From an uncultured Pseudomonadota bacterium (GTDB lineage Bacteria > Myxococcota_A > UBA796 > SXON01), in assembly GCA_903900265.1 (NCBI GenBank), contig CAIUMM010000075.1:1-64000 (forward strand): DNA of 64,000 bases, in the 5' to 3' direction. This document shows, in pieces, positions 24,336-32,024 of the stretch. Within the stretch, counting starts at the first letter, position 1; each line of letters starts with the position of its first letter. The position numbers and the translations under genes were made by a program. The notes under the pieces were generated by a model that made no database searches, was not told the origin of the DNA, and saw nothing but the letters and a program-made list of their open reading frames with translations.

Positions 24336-24925
24336 TGGCACGCCGTCCATAGCCCGACGCCTTCGGCTTCCGCCGCGTCGGCGTCGGCTTGGATTTCCGC
24401 TTTGAAGCTATCGTTTGGCTGCACAGTCAGGGGCGTGGCGTAGCCTTGGCGCACGAGGTTTCGGTTGAAGAACCCGGCCTCGGTGGTGTCGCGGATCACG
24501 TAGGCGAGGGTGCGATCGTAGGTGTCGGTCGGATCTTCGTCGAAGGTCAGCCACGCCAGTCGCCCGGTGAGCGCTTCTTCGGTGTAGGCCCACGCGTTGT
24601 TGCCGTAGCAGTCGGCGGGGTTGTCGTGGGCGATCTCTGGCGTATCCATGCCGATCATTCGCACCTTCACCGAGTCCGATGTGCCGTCCGGCGTGCAATA
24701 GAACGTGTCCCCATCGACGACGTAGTCCACGCGGACCAGCATCGGCTCGAGCGCCGGGGATCGGCCCTGCGGAAGGTCGGTCAGCGCCCGCACGCGCGCG
24801 TCGTCGGCGGCGATCTCCAGCCCGGTGTCGGTGTCCTCGCCGGGGATCACGTCGGGGACGCTGTCCTCCGCGCTGTCACTTCCGTGGAACACAGTAGGGC
24901 ATCCGAGCAGGAGCAGGAACAACAT
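24332..24925 (-). CDS. Thermonuclease-family (SNase-like) lipoprotein
   Basis: MLFLLLLGC gives a lipobox Cys at residue 9, followed by an acidic D/E/S linker. The nuclease domain shows VDYVVDGDTFYC, VKVRMIGMDTPEI with the Arg and Glu of the SNase active site, and DTYDRTLAYVI with the second catalytic Arg, then EGVGLW near the end. It is probably anchored outside the inner membrane, cleaving DNA or RNA in the periplasm or medium. It heads the four-gene operon with the HAD phosphatase, globin and TruA. TAGGCG lies just upstream of the ATG. Confidence 0.85.
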   Translation of the reverse strand: MLFLLLLGCPTVFHGSDSAEDSVPDVIPGEDTDTGLEIAADDARVRALTDLPQGRSPALEPMLVRVDYVVDGDTFYCTPDGTSDSVKVRMIGMDTPEIAHDNPADCYGNNAWAYTEEALTGRLAWLTFDEDPTDTYDRTLAYVIRDTTEAGFFNRNLVRQGYATPLTVQPNDSFKAEIQADADAAEAEGVGLWTACQ

Positions 24926-24934
24926 GCGCGGCGC

Positions 24935-26569
24935 CTATCCCGGCTTGGTGAATTTCACTGCGGATGCGGGCATCGCGCGACTGTAAAGAAAACCCTGCAC
25001 GTAGGGCAGCCCCAGCGCCGACAGGCATGCTCGCTGGGCCTCGTTTTCGACGCCTTCGGCGACGCAGTGCATGTCGAGGTTGCGCGCCAGCTCCGACACC
25101 GCGCGCACAAGCCCCCGGCGGCGCGGGTTGGTGTAGATGTCGGTGACGAAGCTCCGATCCACCTTCAAGCCCTTGAACGGCAGATCGAGCAGGTATCCGA
25201 ACGACGACCAGCCGGTCCCGAAGTCGTCCAGCACCAGCTGCACGCCGGTGTCGGCGAGCGCGAGCAGGCACTCGGTCATGTCCGGCGACATGTCGAAGAA
25301 CACGCTCTCGGTGAGCTCCATGTGCACAAACCGAGGTGGCACCCCGCTCTCTTGCAACAGCGACAGCAGCTCAGCCACGTGCTTTGGATCTTTGGTCTGG
25401 AGCGTAGACACATTGACCGACATCGTGAGGTCGCCGTGGCCCTCCGCGCGCCATTGGCCCAGCTGGCGCACCGCGGCACGCAGCACATGTGCACCTAAAT
25501 CCTTGATCAAGCCGTGTGCTTCCGCCACCGGGATGAACTCCGCTGGCGAGACGAAGCCCAGCTCGTCATCGGTCCAGCGGGCGAGCGCTTCAAAGCCCTT
25601 GAGCCCGCCGCCATCGCAGTTGTGGATGGACTGGTAGTGAACCTGCACCTGGCTTTGTTCCAGCGCCAGCCGCAGCCGGCGCTCGATGAGCATCGTGCGC
25701 GACAGCTGGCCGCGCAGCGACGACGCGTACCGCACCAGCCGGTCGCGACCCGACGCTTTGGCGTGGTGCAGCGCGAGGTGCGCGTCTCCCAGCAGTGACT
25801 CGGCGGATACCCCTTCGTCAAACTCCCGAACCCCGATGCTCGCGGTCAACGCGTAGCCGTCCCCGCTTTGGAACTGCGGGAGCGCGTGCCGCACCGCTTC
25901 GAGCTCGCGTGAGGTGGTGGCGGCGATCACCGCGAACTCGTCGTCTCCGACGCGGGAAGCGGTGCCGTTCTTGCCGACGAGGGTCTCGAGCCGGCGCGCA
26001 AAGTCGGCGAGCACGCGGTCTCCCGCGGCGCGCCCGAGCGCGTCGTTTACGTGCCGGAAGTGGTCGAGGCCGATCACCGCGACGACGCCCCACTCCCCGC
26101 GCGTGAGCGTCTGCTCCAGGCGGTCCAGGAACAACGCGCGGTTGGGCAGCCCGGTCAGCGAGTCGTGCAGCGCGTGGTGGCGCAGGCGCGCGTCGCTGTT
26201 CGCGCGGGCGGTGACGTCCACCACGCTGCCGATATGCACCACGCGACCATGCGCATCCTGTGAGGTATGCGTGGTCAAAAGTCCGGTTACGACGCTTCCA
26301 TCTGGGCGCAGGTAGCGCCGCTCGTTGGTCGCCGTGGCGGTAGAATCCCGAGCGCGAGCGAGGGTGCTGCGGTCGTCGGGATCCAGCACGTCGGACAGGT
26401 TGCGGCCCACGAGCCAGTCCTGCGCGCGGTCCACGAACAGGCAGAACGCAGGGTTTACCATCAACATCGTGCCGTCTGCAGCGGAGACGACAATGCCCGT
26501 CGGCAGATCGTCGAAGAACAGTCTTTGGTCTTCGAGCGGCGTCGCGGTGGGGGCGATGGACCGGATCAT
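24935..26569 (-). CDS. PAS-GGDEF-EAL signalling protein
   Basis: This 544-residue protein begins MIRSIAPTATPLED. It has one PAS domain (about 15-130; LPTGIVVSAADGTMLMVNPAF), a GGDEF domain (about 135-290) in which the signature is SRVGDDEFAVI, and an EAL domain (about 300-540) with FEALARWTDDE, NVSTLQTKDP, DDFGTGWSSF, KVDRSFV and AEGVE. The second Gly of GGDEF is Asp, so cyclase activity is doubtful, while the EAL catalytic residues look complete. A c-di-GMP phosphodiesterase sensing a PAS ligand is the best guess. A frame running 124 codons further upstream is shadow of the divergent gene. Confidence 0.9.
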   Translation of the reverse strand: MIRSIAPTATPLEDQRLFFDDLPTGIVVSAADGTMLMVNPAFCLFVDRAQDWLVGRNLSDVLDPDDRSTLARARDSTATATNERRYLRPDGSVVTGLLTTHTSQDAHGRVVHIGSVVDVTARANSDARLRHHALHDSLTGLPNRALFLDRLEQTLTRGEWGVVAVIGLDHFRHVNDALGRAAGDRVLADFARRLETLVGKNGTASRVGDDEFAVIAATTSRELEAVRHALPQFQSGDGYALTASIGVREFDEGVSAESLLGDAHLALHHAKASGRDRLVRYASSLRGQLSRTMLIERRLRLALEQSQVQVHYQSIHNCDGGGLKGFEALARWTDDELGFVSPAEFIPVAEAHGLIKDLGAHVLRAAVRQLGQWRAEGHGDLTMSVNVSTLQTKDPKHVAELLSLLQESGVPPRFVHMELTESVFFDMSPDMTECLLALADTGVQLVLDDFGTGWSSFGYLLDLPFKGLKVDRSFVTDIYTNPRRRGLVRAVSELARNLDMHCVAEGVENEAQRACLSALGLPYVQGFLYSRAMPASAVKFTKPG

Positions 26570-26627
26570 GTGCCTTCGGTTCCTTAAGATAATCGAACGA
26601 ACCGCTGCCCGCTTGACCGGAATTGAA

Positions 26628-26633
26628 TATGAT
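26628..26633 (+). promoter_or_regulatory. -10 element (TATGAT), likely leaderless GTG start
   Basis: TATGAT ends 6 nt before GTG 26640; there is no ribosome site. A TTGACC lies at 26613-26618 but only 9 nt from the -10, too close to pair with it. Confidence 0.5.
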
Positions 26634-26639
26634 TTCGAC

Positions 26640-27518
26640 GTGAATCGGTTGTTGTTCAGCGCGGTCATGGCTTTGGGCATCGGCGTCGCCGCCGTTTCAC
26701 AGCCGCGTGCCGACCTTACCCGTCGGGAGCGCGCGATTGACACCGCGCTGGTGTTCGCGCCGGACGGAAAGATGTTGCGGGCCGCTACGCTGGACCAGCA
26801 CGAGCCGGTCGCGGACCTGCTGTGGATCCGCACGGTGCTGGTGTTCGGGGAGCGTTGGAACGAGGACCCGGACCCGACATGGATCACGTGGCTGCGGGGC
26901 AGCATCCAGGCGGTTTCCGAGCTGGACCCCCAATGGCGCACGCCCTACTTCTGGGGCGGCTCGCTGCTGCGCATCCTCGACGACATCGAAGGCTCCGACG
27001 CGGTGTTCCTCGCGGGCATCCAGAACCTGCCGGAAGACTACTACTTTCCGTTCTCGTACGGGATGAACCTCTATTTGTACCATGACAATCCTACAGAGGC
27101 GGCGGTGTGGCTCGATCGGGCTTCCCGATTGCCCAACGGCGTGGCGAAGTACGCAGGATTGGCCGCGAAGCTGCGCAGCTCGGGCGGCGACCGCTCCGGT
27201 GCGATCGCTTATCTGCTCGAGCGCAAGCAAGAAGCCACCGACGAAACCGAGATCGCCGATATTGACCTGCAGCTGAGCCACCTCTACCACGACCGCCTCG
27301 TCGATCAGCTGTTGCCGAGCTGCAAGGCCTACCGGGCCGCGAAGGGCACCGCGCCGGCCACCCCAGCGGATTTTTTCGCCTGGGCGGACATGAAGACGCC
27401 CGACAATCCACGAGGAGACGCGTGGATCATCGGGCAGGATGGCTGCGTGCGGTCTGCCGCAGCCGAGGTTGCGCGCGTCCGCCGGTTACGGTCGTCCGAG
27501 CGCCCTTACTTGCAGTGA
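26640..27518 (+). CDS. Membrane-anchored helical-repeat protein
   Basis: The GTG start gives MNRLLFSAVMALGIGVAAVSQ, an uncleaved or Sec-type N-terminal helix. The remaining ~265 residues contain TPR-like pairs (SGGDRSGAIAYLLERKQEATDETEIADIDLQLSHLY) and an aromatic-rich middle (VADLLWIRTVLVFGERW, FWGGSLLRILDDIEG, DYYFPFSYGMNLYLY). The pattern resembles periplasmic TPR-like helper proteins; no exact family is recognised. It is divergent from the PAS-GGDEF-EAL gene, with 70 nt between starts. The longer frame to 26325 overlaps that gene and is rejected. Confidence 0.7.
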   Translation: MNRLLFSAVMALGIGVAAVSQPRADLTRRERAIDTALVFAPDGKMLRAATLDQHEPVADLLWIRTVLVFGERWNEDPDPTWITWLRGSIQAVSELDPQWRTPYFWGGSLLRILDDIEGSDAVFLAGIQNLPEDYYFPFSYGMNLYLYHDNPTEAAVWLDRASRLPNGVAKYAGLAAKLRSSGGDRSGAIAYLLERKQEATDETEIADIDLQLSHLYHDRLVDQLLPSCKAYRAAKGTAPATPADFFAWADMKTPDNPRGDAWIIGQDGCVRSAAAEVARVRRLRSSERPYLQ

Positions 27519-27544
27519 CACCCGCGGTTGGTAGCGCGCGGGTG
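27519..27544 (+). terminator. 8-bp inverted repeat between convergent genes
   Basis: CACCCGCG and CGCGGGTG form a perfect 8-bp stem with a 10-nt loop, directly after the stop of the upstream plus-strand gene and 6 nt from the peroxiredoxin stop. No U-tract follows on either strand. A bidirectional terminator is inferred. Confidence 0.5.
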
Positions 27545-27550
27545 CGGTGA

Positions 27551-28012
27551 CTACGCCAGCGCGGCGGTGATCGCGGCGTAATCGGGCTCGATGCCGGGGT
27601 TCGCGCCCACCCATTCGTAGGTGACGACGCCGCGCTCGTCGACGATGAACACCGAGCGCTTGGCGACGGTGAGGCCAGGAACGCCCGCGAAGTCGTCCAT
27701 GTAGACGTTGTAGGCGTGTACGGTGGAGTGGCTGGGGTCAGACAACAGCTGGAAGTTCAGGTTGTTCTTGGCTGCGAACGCGGCGTTGGAGAACGGCGCG
27801 TCGGTGCTGATGCCGAGAACGACGGCGTTCAACTCGTTCAGCGAGGCCAAGGAGTCACGGAAGGTGCAGACCTCTTTCTCGCAGACGCCGGTGAACGCCG
27901 CGGGGTAGAACGCGAGCACGACCTTCTTGCCAAGCAGGCCTTCAAGCGACACCTTCTGGCGTGCGTGGTCAACGAGGGTGAAAGCGGGGGCTGCAGATCC
28001 GACGAGGCTCAT
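27551..28012 (-). CDS. Peroxiredoxin (AhpC/TSA fold, atypical Prx)
   Basis: This 153-residue protein starts MSLVGSAAPAFTLVD with TTTGGAG upstream. The peroxidatic Cys lies in FYPAAFTGVCEKEVCTF, with a second Cys six residues later; GISTDAPFSNAAFAAKNNL and SVFIVDERGVV are typical of Bcp/Prx5/AhpE-like peroxiredoxins. It reduces peroxides in the cytosol using thiol donors. A resolving partner is not obvious from sequence: the close second Cys is shared by many 1-Cys-type family members. Confidence 0.88.
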   Translation of the reverse strand: MSLVGSAAPAFTLVDHARQKVSLEGLLGKKVVLAFYPAAFTGVCEKEVCTFRDSLASLNELNAVVLGISTDAPFSNAAFAAKNNLNFQLLSDPSHSTVHAYNVYMDDFAGVPGLTVAKRSVFIVDERGVVTYEWVGANPGIEPDYAAITAALA

Positions 28013-28139
28013 GAATACTCCAAAGGGGGGAAGGGACACAGACCCCGGAAGGTTAGACGCGGCGGCTTCCCGGTCAAGCCTTCGCGTGTGTCCCCGGTCA
28101 CCGTCACGCGCATCCCGTCCGGGGCGCTCGGTTTCCGGT

Positions 28140-28145
28140 TAGCCG
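28140..28145 (+). promoter_or_regulatory. Possible -10 (TAGCCG), leaderless-type spacing
   Basis: TTAGCCG precedes ATG 28152 by exactly 6 nt. The same TTAGCCG-N6-start arrangement occurs at 44688-44701. Confidence 0.4.
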
Positions 28146-28151
28146 GTGGCC

Positions 28152-29267
28152 ATGTCCCTACGCGCGCTCGCTGACCTTGCTTTGGATTGGGATGCCGTCG
28201 CGGGAGGAGAAAATCCGTTCGTTTCGTATGGGTTTTTTGAAGCCCTTGAGCAGAGCGAATCGGCGGTCCCTGCCACCGGCTGGGGGTTTCAGCCCGAAGT
28301 CGTGACCGCCGGAGGCTCGGTCGTCGGCATCGCACCTTCGTTTCGCAAGGCGCACTCCTGGGGCGAGTACGTGTTCGACCACGCGTGGGCGCAGGCCTGG
28401 CAGCGCGCCGGGCACGCGTACTACCCAAAGTTGCTGGTTGGCGTGCCCTTTACGCCGGTCCCGGGTCCGCGCTTGCTGGTGCGGCCGGGCGCCCCCGAAG
28501 GTACGCGCCGGGAGCTGATCGCCGGGCTCGAGCGCAGCGCCGCTCGCTTGTCCTCCGCGCATGTCACGTTCCTTGAAGAGTCGGATCGTGCGGCGTTTGA
28601 GGCGGCAGGTTGGGTGATGCGCGCCGGCTTTCAGTTCCACTTTCAGAACCCCGGCTACGCCAATTTCGACGCCTTCCTCGAGTCCTTGCAGAGCCATCGT
28701 CGCAAGGACATCCGGCGGGAGCGGCGGCTGGCCCAAGCGAGCGGCTTGCGGCTGCGCACCTTGCGCGGCGCGGAGATCACCGAGTCACAATGGGCTCAGT
28801 TTCATACGCTGTACGTCGCCAACTCGGACCGAAAATGGGGACAAGCGTACCTGACGCCTACCTTCTTTTCGCGGATGGCGGCGGGCTTAGGGGACAAGGT
28901 GATCCTGACGGTGGCGGAGGATCCGGCCAGCGCAGAGCTGGTCGCGGCGGCGCTGCACCTGCGGGGGAAAGATGCGCTGTATGGTCGAAACTGGGGAGCG
29001 AGCCGGCAAGTTCCGTTCCTGCACTTCGAGCTCTGCTACTACATGGCGCTTGATCTGGCGTTCGCAGAGGGGATCGCGCGCGTGGAGGCCGGTGCGCAGG
29101 GCGAGCACAAGCTGCAGCGCGGCTACATGCCTTCGCTGACGTGGAGCGCGCACTTCCTCCCGGATCCGGGGTTTCGGAAGGCCGTGCAGCGGTTTTGTGA
29201 GGACGAACGCAAGCAGTTGACGGCGGGTATCGCGACGGTCGACGGTCCGTTTCGCGAGCCCGCATGA
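28152..29267 (+). CDS. FemAB/GNAT-like acyltransferase (PF04339-type)
   Basis: This 371-residue protein starts MSLRALADLALDWDAVAG. It has the features of the peptidoglycan biosynthesis/recognition GNAT family: NPFVSYGFFEALEQSES, RRKDIRRERRLAQASGLRL in the middle (basic helix), HTLYVANSDRKWGQAYLT, and the terminal ELCYYMALDLAFAEGIARVEAGAQGEHKLQRGYMP. The family's exact acceptor is not established. An in-frame GTG at 28146 is possible. The stop overlaps the DUF218 start (ATGA). Confidence 0.82.
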   Translation: MSLRALADLALDWDAVAGGENPFVSYGFFEALEQSESAVPATGWGFQPEVVTAGGSVVGIAPSFRKAHSWGEYVFDHAWAQAWQRAGHAYYPKLLVGVPFTPVPGPRLLVRPGAPEGTRRELIAGLERSAARLSSAHVTFLEESDRAAFEAAGWVMRAGFQFHFQNPGYANFDAFLESLQSHRRKDIRRERRLAQASGLRLRTLRGAEITESQWAQFHTLYVANSDRKWGQAYLTPTFFSRMAAGLGDKVILTVAEDPASAELVAAALHLRGKDALYGRNWGASRQVPFLHFELCYYMALDLAFAEGIARVEAGAQGEHKLQRGYMPSLTWSAHFLPDPGFRKAVQRFCEDERKQLTAGIATVDGPFREPA

Positions 29268-29890
29268 TCTGTTTTGACGCCGTGGTCGTGCTGGGAAAGG
29301 AGCTTCGCCATGAGCCGGAGCGCGCGATGCGCGAGCTTCGGGCCCGCGCCGCAGCCGCTTCCGCGGTGCACCGGGCGACCGGCGCGACGATCGCCACTTT
29401 GGAGGCCCGGCTGCGCGGTCAGGACGACACCGGCAGCGCCATCGTGCGCCGCCTGTTGGACGAGCTGGGCGTCCCAGAGCACGCCGTGTACCGCGAAGAT
29501 CAGACCCGCTCTACCCGTGAGGAGGTCGCGCGTACGCTGCACATCGCTCAGGAACGGCGTTGGCGGCGCGTATTGGTCGTGACGGCGCGCTACCACATCC
29601 CGCGCGCGCGGCGCCTTTTTGCCGACGAGCTCGGCGCAGCCGCGCTGCCTACGGTGGTCGTGCATGGGCCGCCGGCGCTGCTGCGCCTCGCGAACGTGGC
29701 GGAGCGTACCTGGATCGCCGCTGGCGAGCCGGACGCCGCGACGATGGCGCGAGAGTGCCGGGCCGAAGCGGTGTTGTCGACGCTTGCCCGCGTTGTGCGA
29801 CCCTTGCCGTTTCGCCGGTCATTGGAGATCCGCGCGGGTGCTTGGCTGCGCGGGTACACCGATGGCGGACAAGCCGGGCGCGTGGCCTGA
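29264..29890 (+). CDS. DUF218/YdcF-like protein
   Basis: This 208-residue protein begins MICFDAVVVLGKELRHEPE. The VVVLGK opening, the segment AVYREDQTRSTREEVARTLHIAQERRWRRVLVVTARYHIPRARRLF and the later hydrophobic VVVH match DUF218, a family that includes SanA and YdcF and has a Rossmann-like fold binding nucleotide or SAM-like ligands. It lacks an N-terminal membrane helix. It is translationally coupled to the FemAB-like gene, which hints at cell-envelope work. Confidence 0.75.
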   Translation: MICFDAVVVLGKELRHEPERAMRELRARAAAASAVHRATGATIATLEARLRGQDDTGSAIVRRLLDELGVPEHAVYREDQTRSTREEVARTLHIAQERRWRRVLVVTARYHIPRARRLFADELGAAALPTVVVHGPPALLRLANVAERTWIAAGEPDAATMARECRAEAVLSTLARVVRPLPFRRSLEIRAGAWLRGYTDGGQAGRVA

Positions 29891-29913
29891 GGCAGAGCGC
29901 GATCAGGGCGCGA

Positions 29914-31173
29914 TCAGGGCGCGTTCATGCCTTGCTTCCACCACAGTTGGCAGCGCACGGGCAGGTGCGCGCGATCCAGCGCCTCGCAGGCGTTGGTGTA
30001 CTTGCAGGCCCGGATCGGCTCCGCGAGCTTTCCGCTTGCTTTCAACGCCCAGTCCGGGTCGGCGAGCAAGCCCCGGGCCATGCCGACGAGGTCCAGATCG
30101 CCTGCGTGCAGCGCGGCTTCGGCCACCTCGGCGCTGTTGATGCGCCCCGCCCCGATGATCGGGGTTTGAAAGCCCGCTTCGCGCACGGCGGCGCGGATGG
30201 CGCGGGGGAGCGGCAGGCTGTAGCCTTCGGGGAAGCTGTGGGTGGGCATGCAGAGCAGCCCGCTTTGGCCGGTGTACGGGTACGCGGCTTTGCCGACCGC
30301 GGGGCGTGCGGCGTCTTCGAAGCGCCCGCCGCGGCTGACCGAGATGAAGTCTACGCCGGCGCGGGCGAAGGCGACGGCGAACTGTGCGGCTTCGTCGATG
30401 GTCGTGCCGCCCGGGACGTCGTCGGAGCCGAGCATCCGCAAGCCTACTGCAAAGTCGGCGCCGACGGCGGCGCGCACGGCGGCGATCACCGCGAGCGGGG
30501 AGCGCAGGCGGTTCTCGAACGTGCCGCCGTAGTGGTCGGTGCGGGCGTTGGTGGCGGACAGCAGGCTGGACATCGTGTAGGCGTGCGCGAAGTGCAGCTC
30601 TACGCCGTCAAAGCCGGCGTTCTGCGCGCGCACCGCGGCGGCGGCAAAATGTCCGGGGAGCGCCTCGATCTCGCCGACGGTCAGATCCTCGATCTGTTGG
30701 CGGTAGCCATATGCGTAGTCGCGCCACTCGCGCGGGGTCAACGTGGCTTGAAGCTGGGCTTCGTCCCAGCGCTCGCAGCCTGGATACCGCTGCGCGAGGC
30801 GCGCCAACGAGCGCTCCGGATCGCGTCGGGCGATCTTCAAGAAGTCGATGATCTGCGGCACTATTTTTAGCGCGCCGCCGCTGTCGCTGCCGTTACGCTG
30901 CGCACATTCCCGGCGCATCTCAGTCACGAGCTCCCGCAGCGCCGGCACGTAACGATCGTGCGAGATCCGCAGCAACGGCCCCGAAGCGATGTCCCGAATC
31001 CCCATCGCCTCCAGCACGATCATCCCCGGCGCGCCTTGCGCATAACGGACGTAGCGGGCGCGTATCTCGGGGGTGACCTCGCCTTCGTCGTTGGACAGCC
31101 ACGTGACCATCGCGGGGAGCCAGACGCGGTTGGCGACGGTGCACGGTCCAAGCTGCAGGGGCGTGAAGAGCAT
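29914..31173 (-). CDS. NADH:flavin oxidoreductase (old yellow enzyme family)
   Basis: This 419-residue TIM-barrel flavoenzyme starts MLFTPLQLGPCTVANRVWLPAMVT. FAAAAVRAQNAGFDGVELHFAHAYTMSSLLS, ATNARTDHYGGTFENRLR and MARGLLADPDWALKA are family signatures. The C-terminal part shows CKYTNACEAL and PVRCQLW instead of the C-x2-C-x3-C pattern of 2,4-dienoyl-CoA reductases, so an Fe-S cluster is doubtful and there is no second Rossmann domain. A stand-alone ene-reductase or dehydrogenase is likely; the substrate is unknown. TATCCC lies 12 nt before the ATG. Confidence 0.85.
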   Translation of the reverse strand: MLFTPLQLGPCTVANRVWLPAMVTWLSNDEGEVTPEIRARYVRYAQGAPGMIVLEAMGIRDIASGPLLRISHDRYVPALRELVTEMRRECAQRNGSDSGGALKIVPQIIDFLKIARRDPERSLARLAQRYPGCERWDEAQLQATLTPREWRDYAYGYRQQIEDLTVGEIEALPGHFAAAAVRAQNAGFDGVELHFAHAYTMSSLLSATNARTDHYGGTFENRLRSPLAVIAAVRAAVGADFAVGLRMLGSDDVPGGTTIDEAAQFAVAFARAGVDFISVSRGGRFEDAARPAVGKAAYPYTGQSGLLCMPTHSFPEGYSLPLPRAIRAAVREAGFQTPIIGAGRINSAEVAEAALHAGDLDLVGMARGLLADPDWALKASGKLAEPIRACKYTNACEALDRAHLPVRCQLWWKQGMNAP

Positions 31174-31179
31174 GTCGGC

Positions 31180-31185
31180 GGGATA
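31180..31185 (-). promoter_or_regulatory. Possible -10 (TATCCC), leaderless-type spacing
   Basis: On the minus strand TATCCC ends 6 nt before the ATG of the old-yellow-enzyme gene (31173). No ribosome site is present. Confidence 0.4.
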
Positions 31186-31197
31186 ACCGGGGAGCCC

Positions 31198-31542
31198 ATG
31201 CGTTTCCCCATCCCGTTCGCCTCCCTGCTGTCGTTCCCCGTGTTGTGGGCCGTTGTGCTGGCGCTGCTGCCCGCCTGCGGTCCCGATGAAGATGCTTTCG
31301 ATTTGGATTTTGCCGAATCGCTCTGCGCGTTGCATTTTGAGTGCGACGACGCTGCTTTGTTGGCTACGTTCGGCTGGTCGGATGAAGCCGCGTGCGTCGC
31401 CGAATTGTCGCAGCCAGACACGGCCAGCGGGGGAGGCTATCGCTCAAAAGACGGCAAGGCCTGTCTGGACGCGATGGAGTCGGTGACCTGTGAGGATCTG
31501 GCTGCGAATACGTTTCCTGCGGCGTGTGCGCAGGTGCAATGA
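31198..31542 (+). CDS. Small Cys-rich lipoprotein
   Basis: This 114-residue protein has GGGGAG just upstream of its ATG and the signal MRFPIPFASLLSFPVLWAVVLALLPAC; lipidation at that Cys is predicted. The mature part holds six Cys in SLCALHFECDD, AACVAEL, KACLDAM, VTCEDL and PAACAQ, probably paired in disulphides. Similar short lipoproteins are common in myxobacterial-type genomes. Its stop overlaps the next, similar lipoprotein (ATGA), suggesting a duplicated pair. Function unknown. Confidence 0.7.
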   Translation: MRFPIPFASLLSFPVLWAVVLALLPACGPDEDAFDLDFAESLCALHFECDDAALLATFGWSDEAACVAELSQPDTASGGGYRSKDGKACLDAMESVTCEDLAANTFPAACAQVQ

Positions 31543-31880
31543 GCGTGCGTTTGCTTTTATTGGGCGTCGTTGCTAGGCTTTTTGCTACGTTTTTTGCTGC
31601 GCTGTTTCTCAATGGCTGCGGCGTCGACGCCCAAGCCTCCTGTGAAGCCTACGTGGTCGCGGTCAATGCCTGCACCGCCGAAGCCATGGGCAGCATGACC
31701 GATGGCAGCCTCGACGTCAACGCGGAAATTGTCTGCGCCGGGTCTGCCGACCTGCATGGCTCGGCTGCTTCCGCGCAGGCCGACGCCTACGACTGCTACG
31801 CCGCTGCCTACAACGACGCCGACTGCAGCACCGCCGAAGGCCTCGCCGCTGTCGACCTGACCGGCTGCGTGCTCGAGTAG
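31539..31880 (+). CDS. Small Cys-rich lipoprotein, paralogue-like neighbour
   Basis: This 113-residue protein has signal MSVRLLLLGVVARLFATFFAALFLNGC and a Cys-rich mature part (ASCEAYVVAVNACTAEAM, EIVCAGSADL, YDCYAAAYNDADCSTAEGL, LTGCVLE). Layout and size parallel the preceding lipoprotein, though direct similarity is low by eye. The ATGA overlap fixes the start. An intrinsic terminator follows. Confidence 0.7.
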   Translation: MSVRLLLLGVVARLFATFFAALFLNGCGVDAQASCEAYVVAVNACTAEAMGSMTDGSLDVNAEIVCAGSADLHGSAASAQADAYDCYAAAYNDADCSTAEGLAAVDLTGCVLE

Positions 31881-31926
31881 TGGTTTAGCGGGCCGGGGAG
31901 ATCCCTGCCTGCTTCAACCCCACAGG

Positions 31927-31958
31927 CCCGCCGCGGCTAGAGATGCGGCGGGTTTTGT
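31927..31958 (+). terminator. Rho-independent terminator after the lipoprotein pair
   Basis: CCCGCCGC and GCGGCGGG form a perfect 8-bp GC stem around a 10-nt loop, followed by TTTTGTGT. It lies 46 nt downstream of the second lipoprotein stop and before the sat gene. Confidence 0.8.
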
Positions 31959-32024
31959 GTGTCCGGGTTACCGCGCGCGGCGTCCCGCAGCGTGCGGGGC
32001 GGTTCTTCACTCCCGGAGCATTTC

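Noticed and set aside
31881..32024. Riboswitch upstream of sat
   Set aside because: Only the terminator hairpin of the preceding lipoprotein pair is visible; no conserved riboswitch core was recognised.
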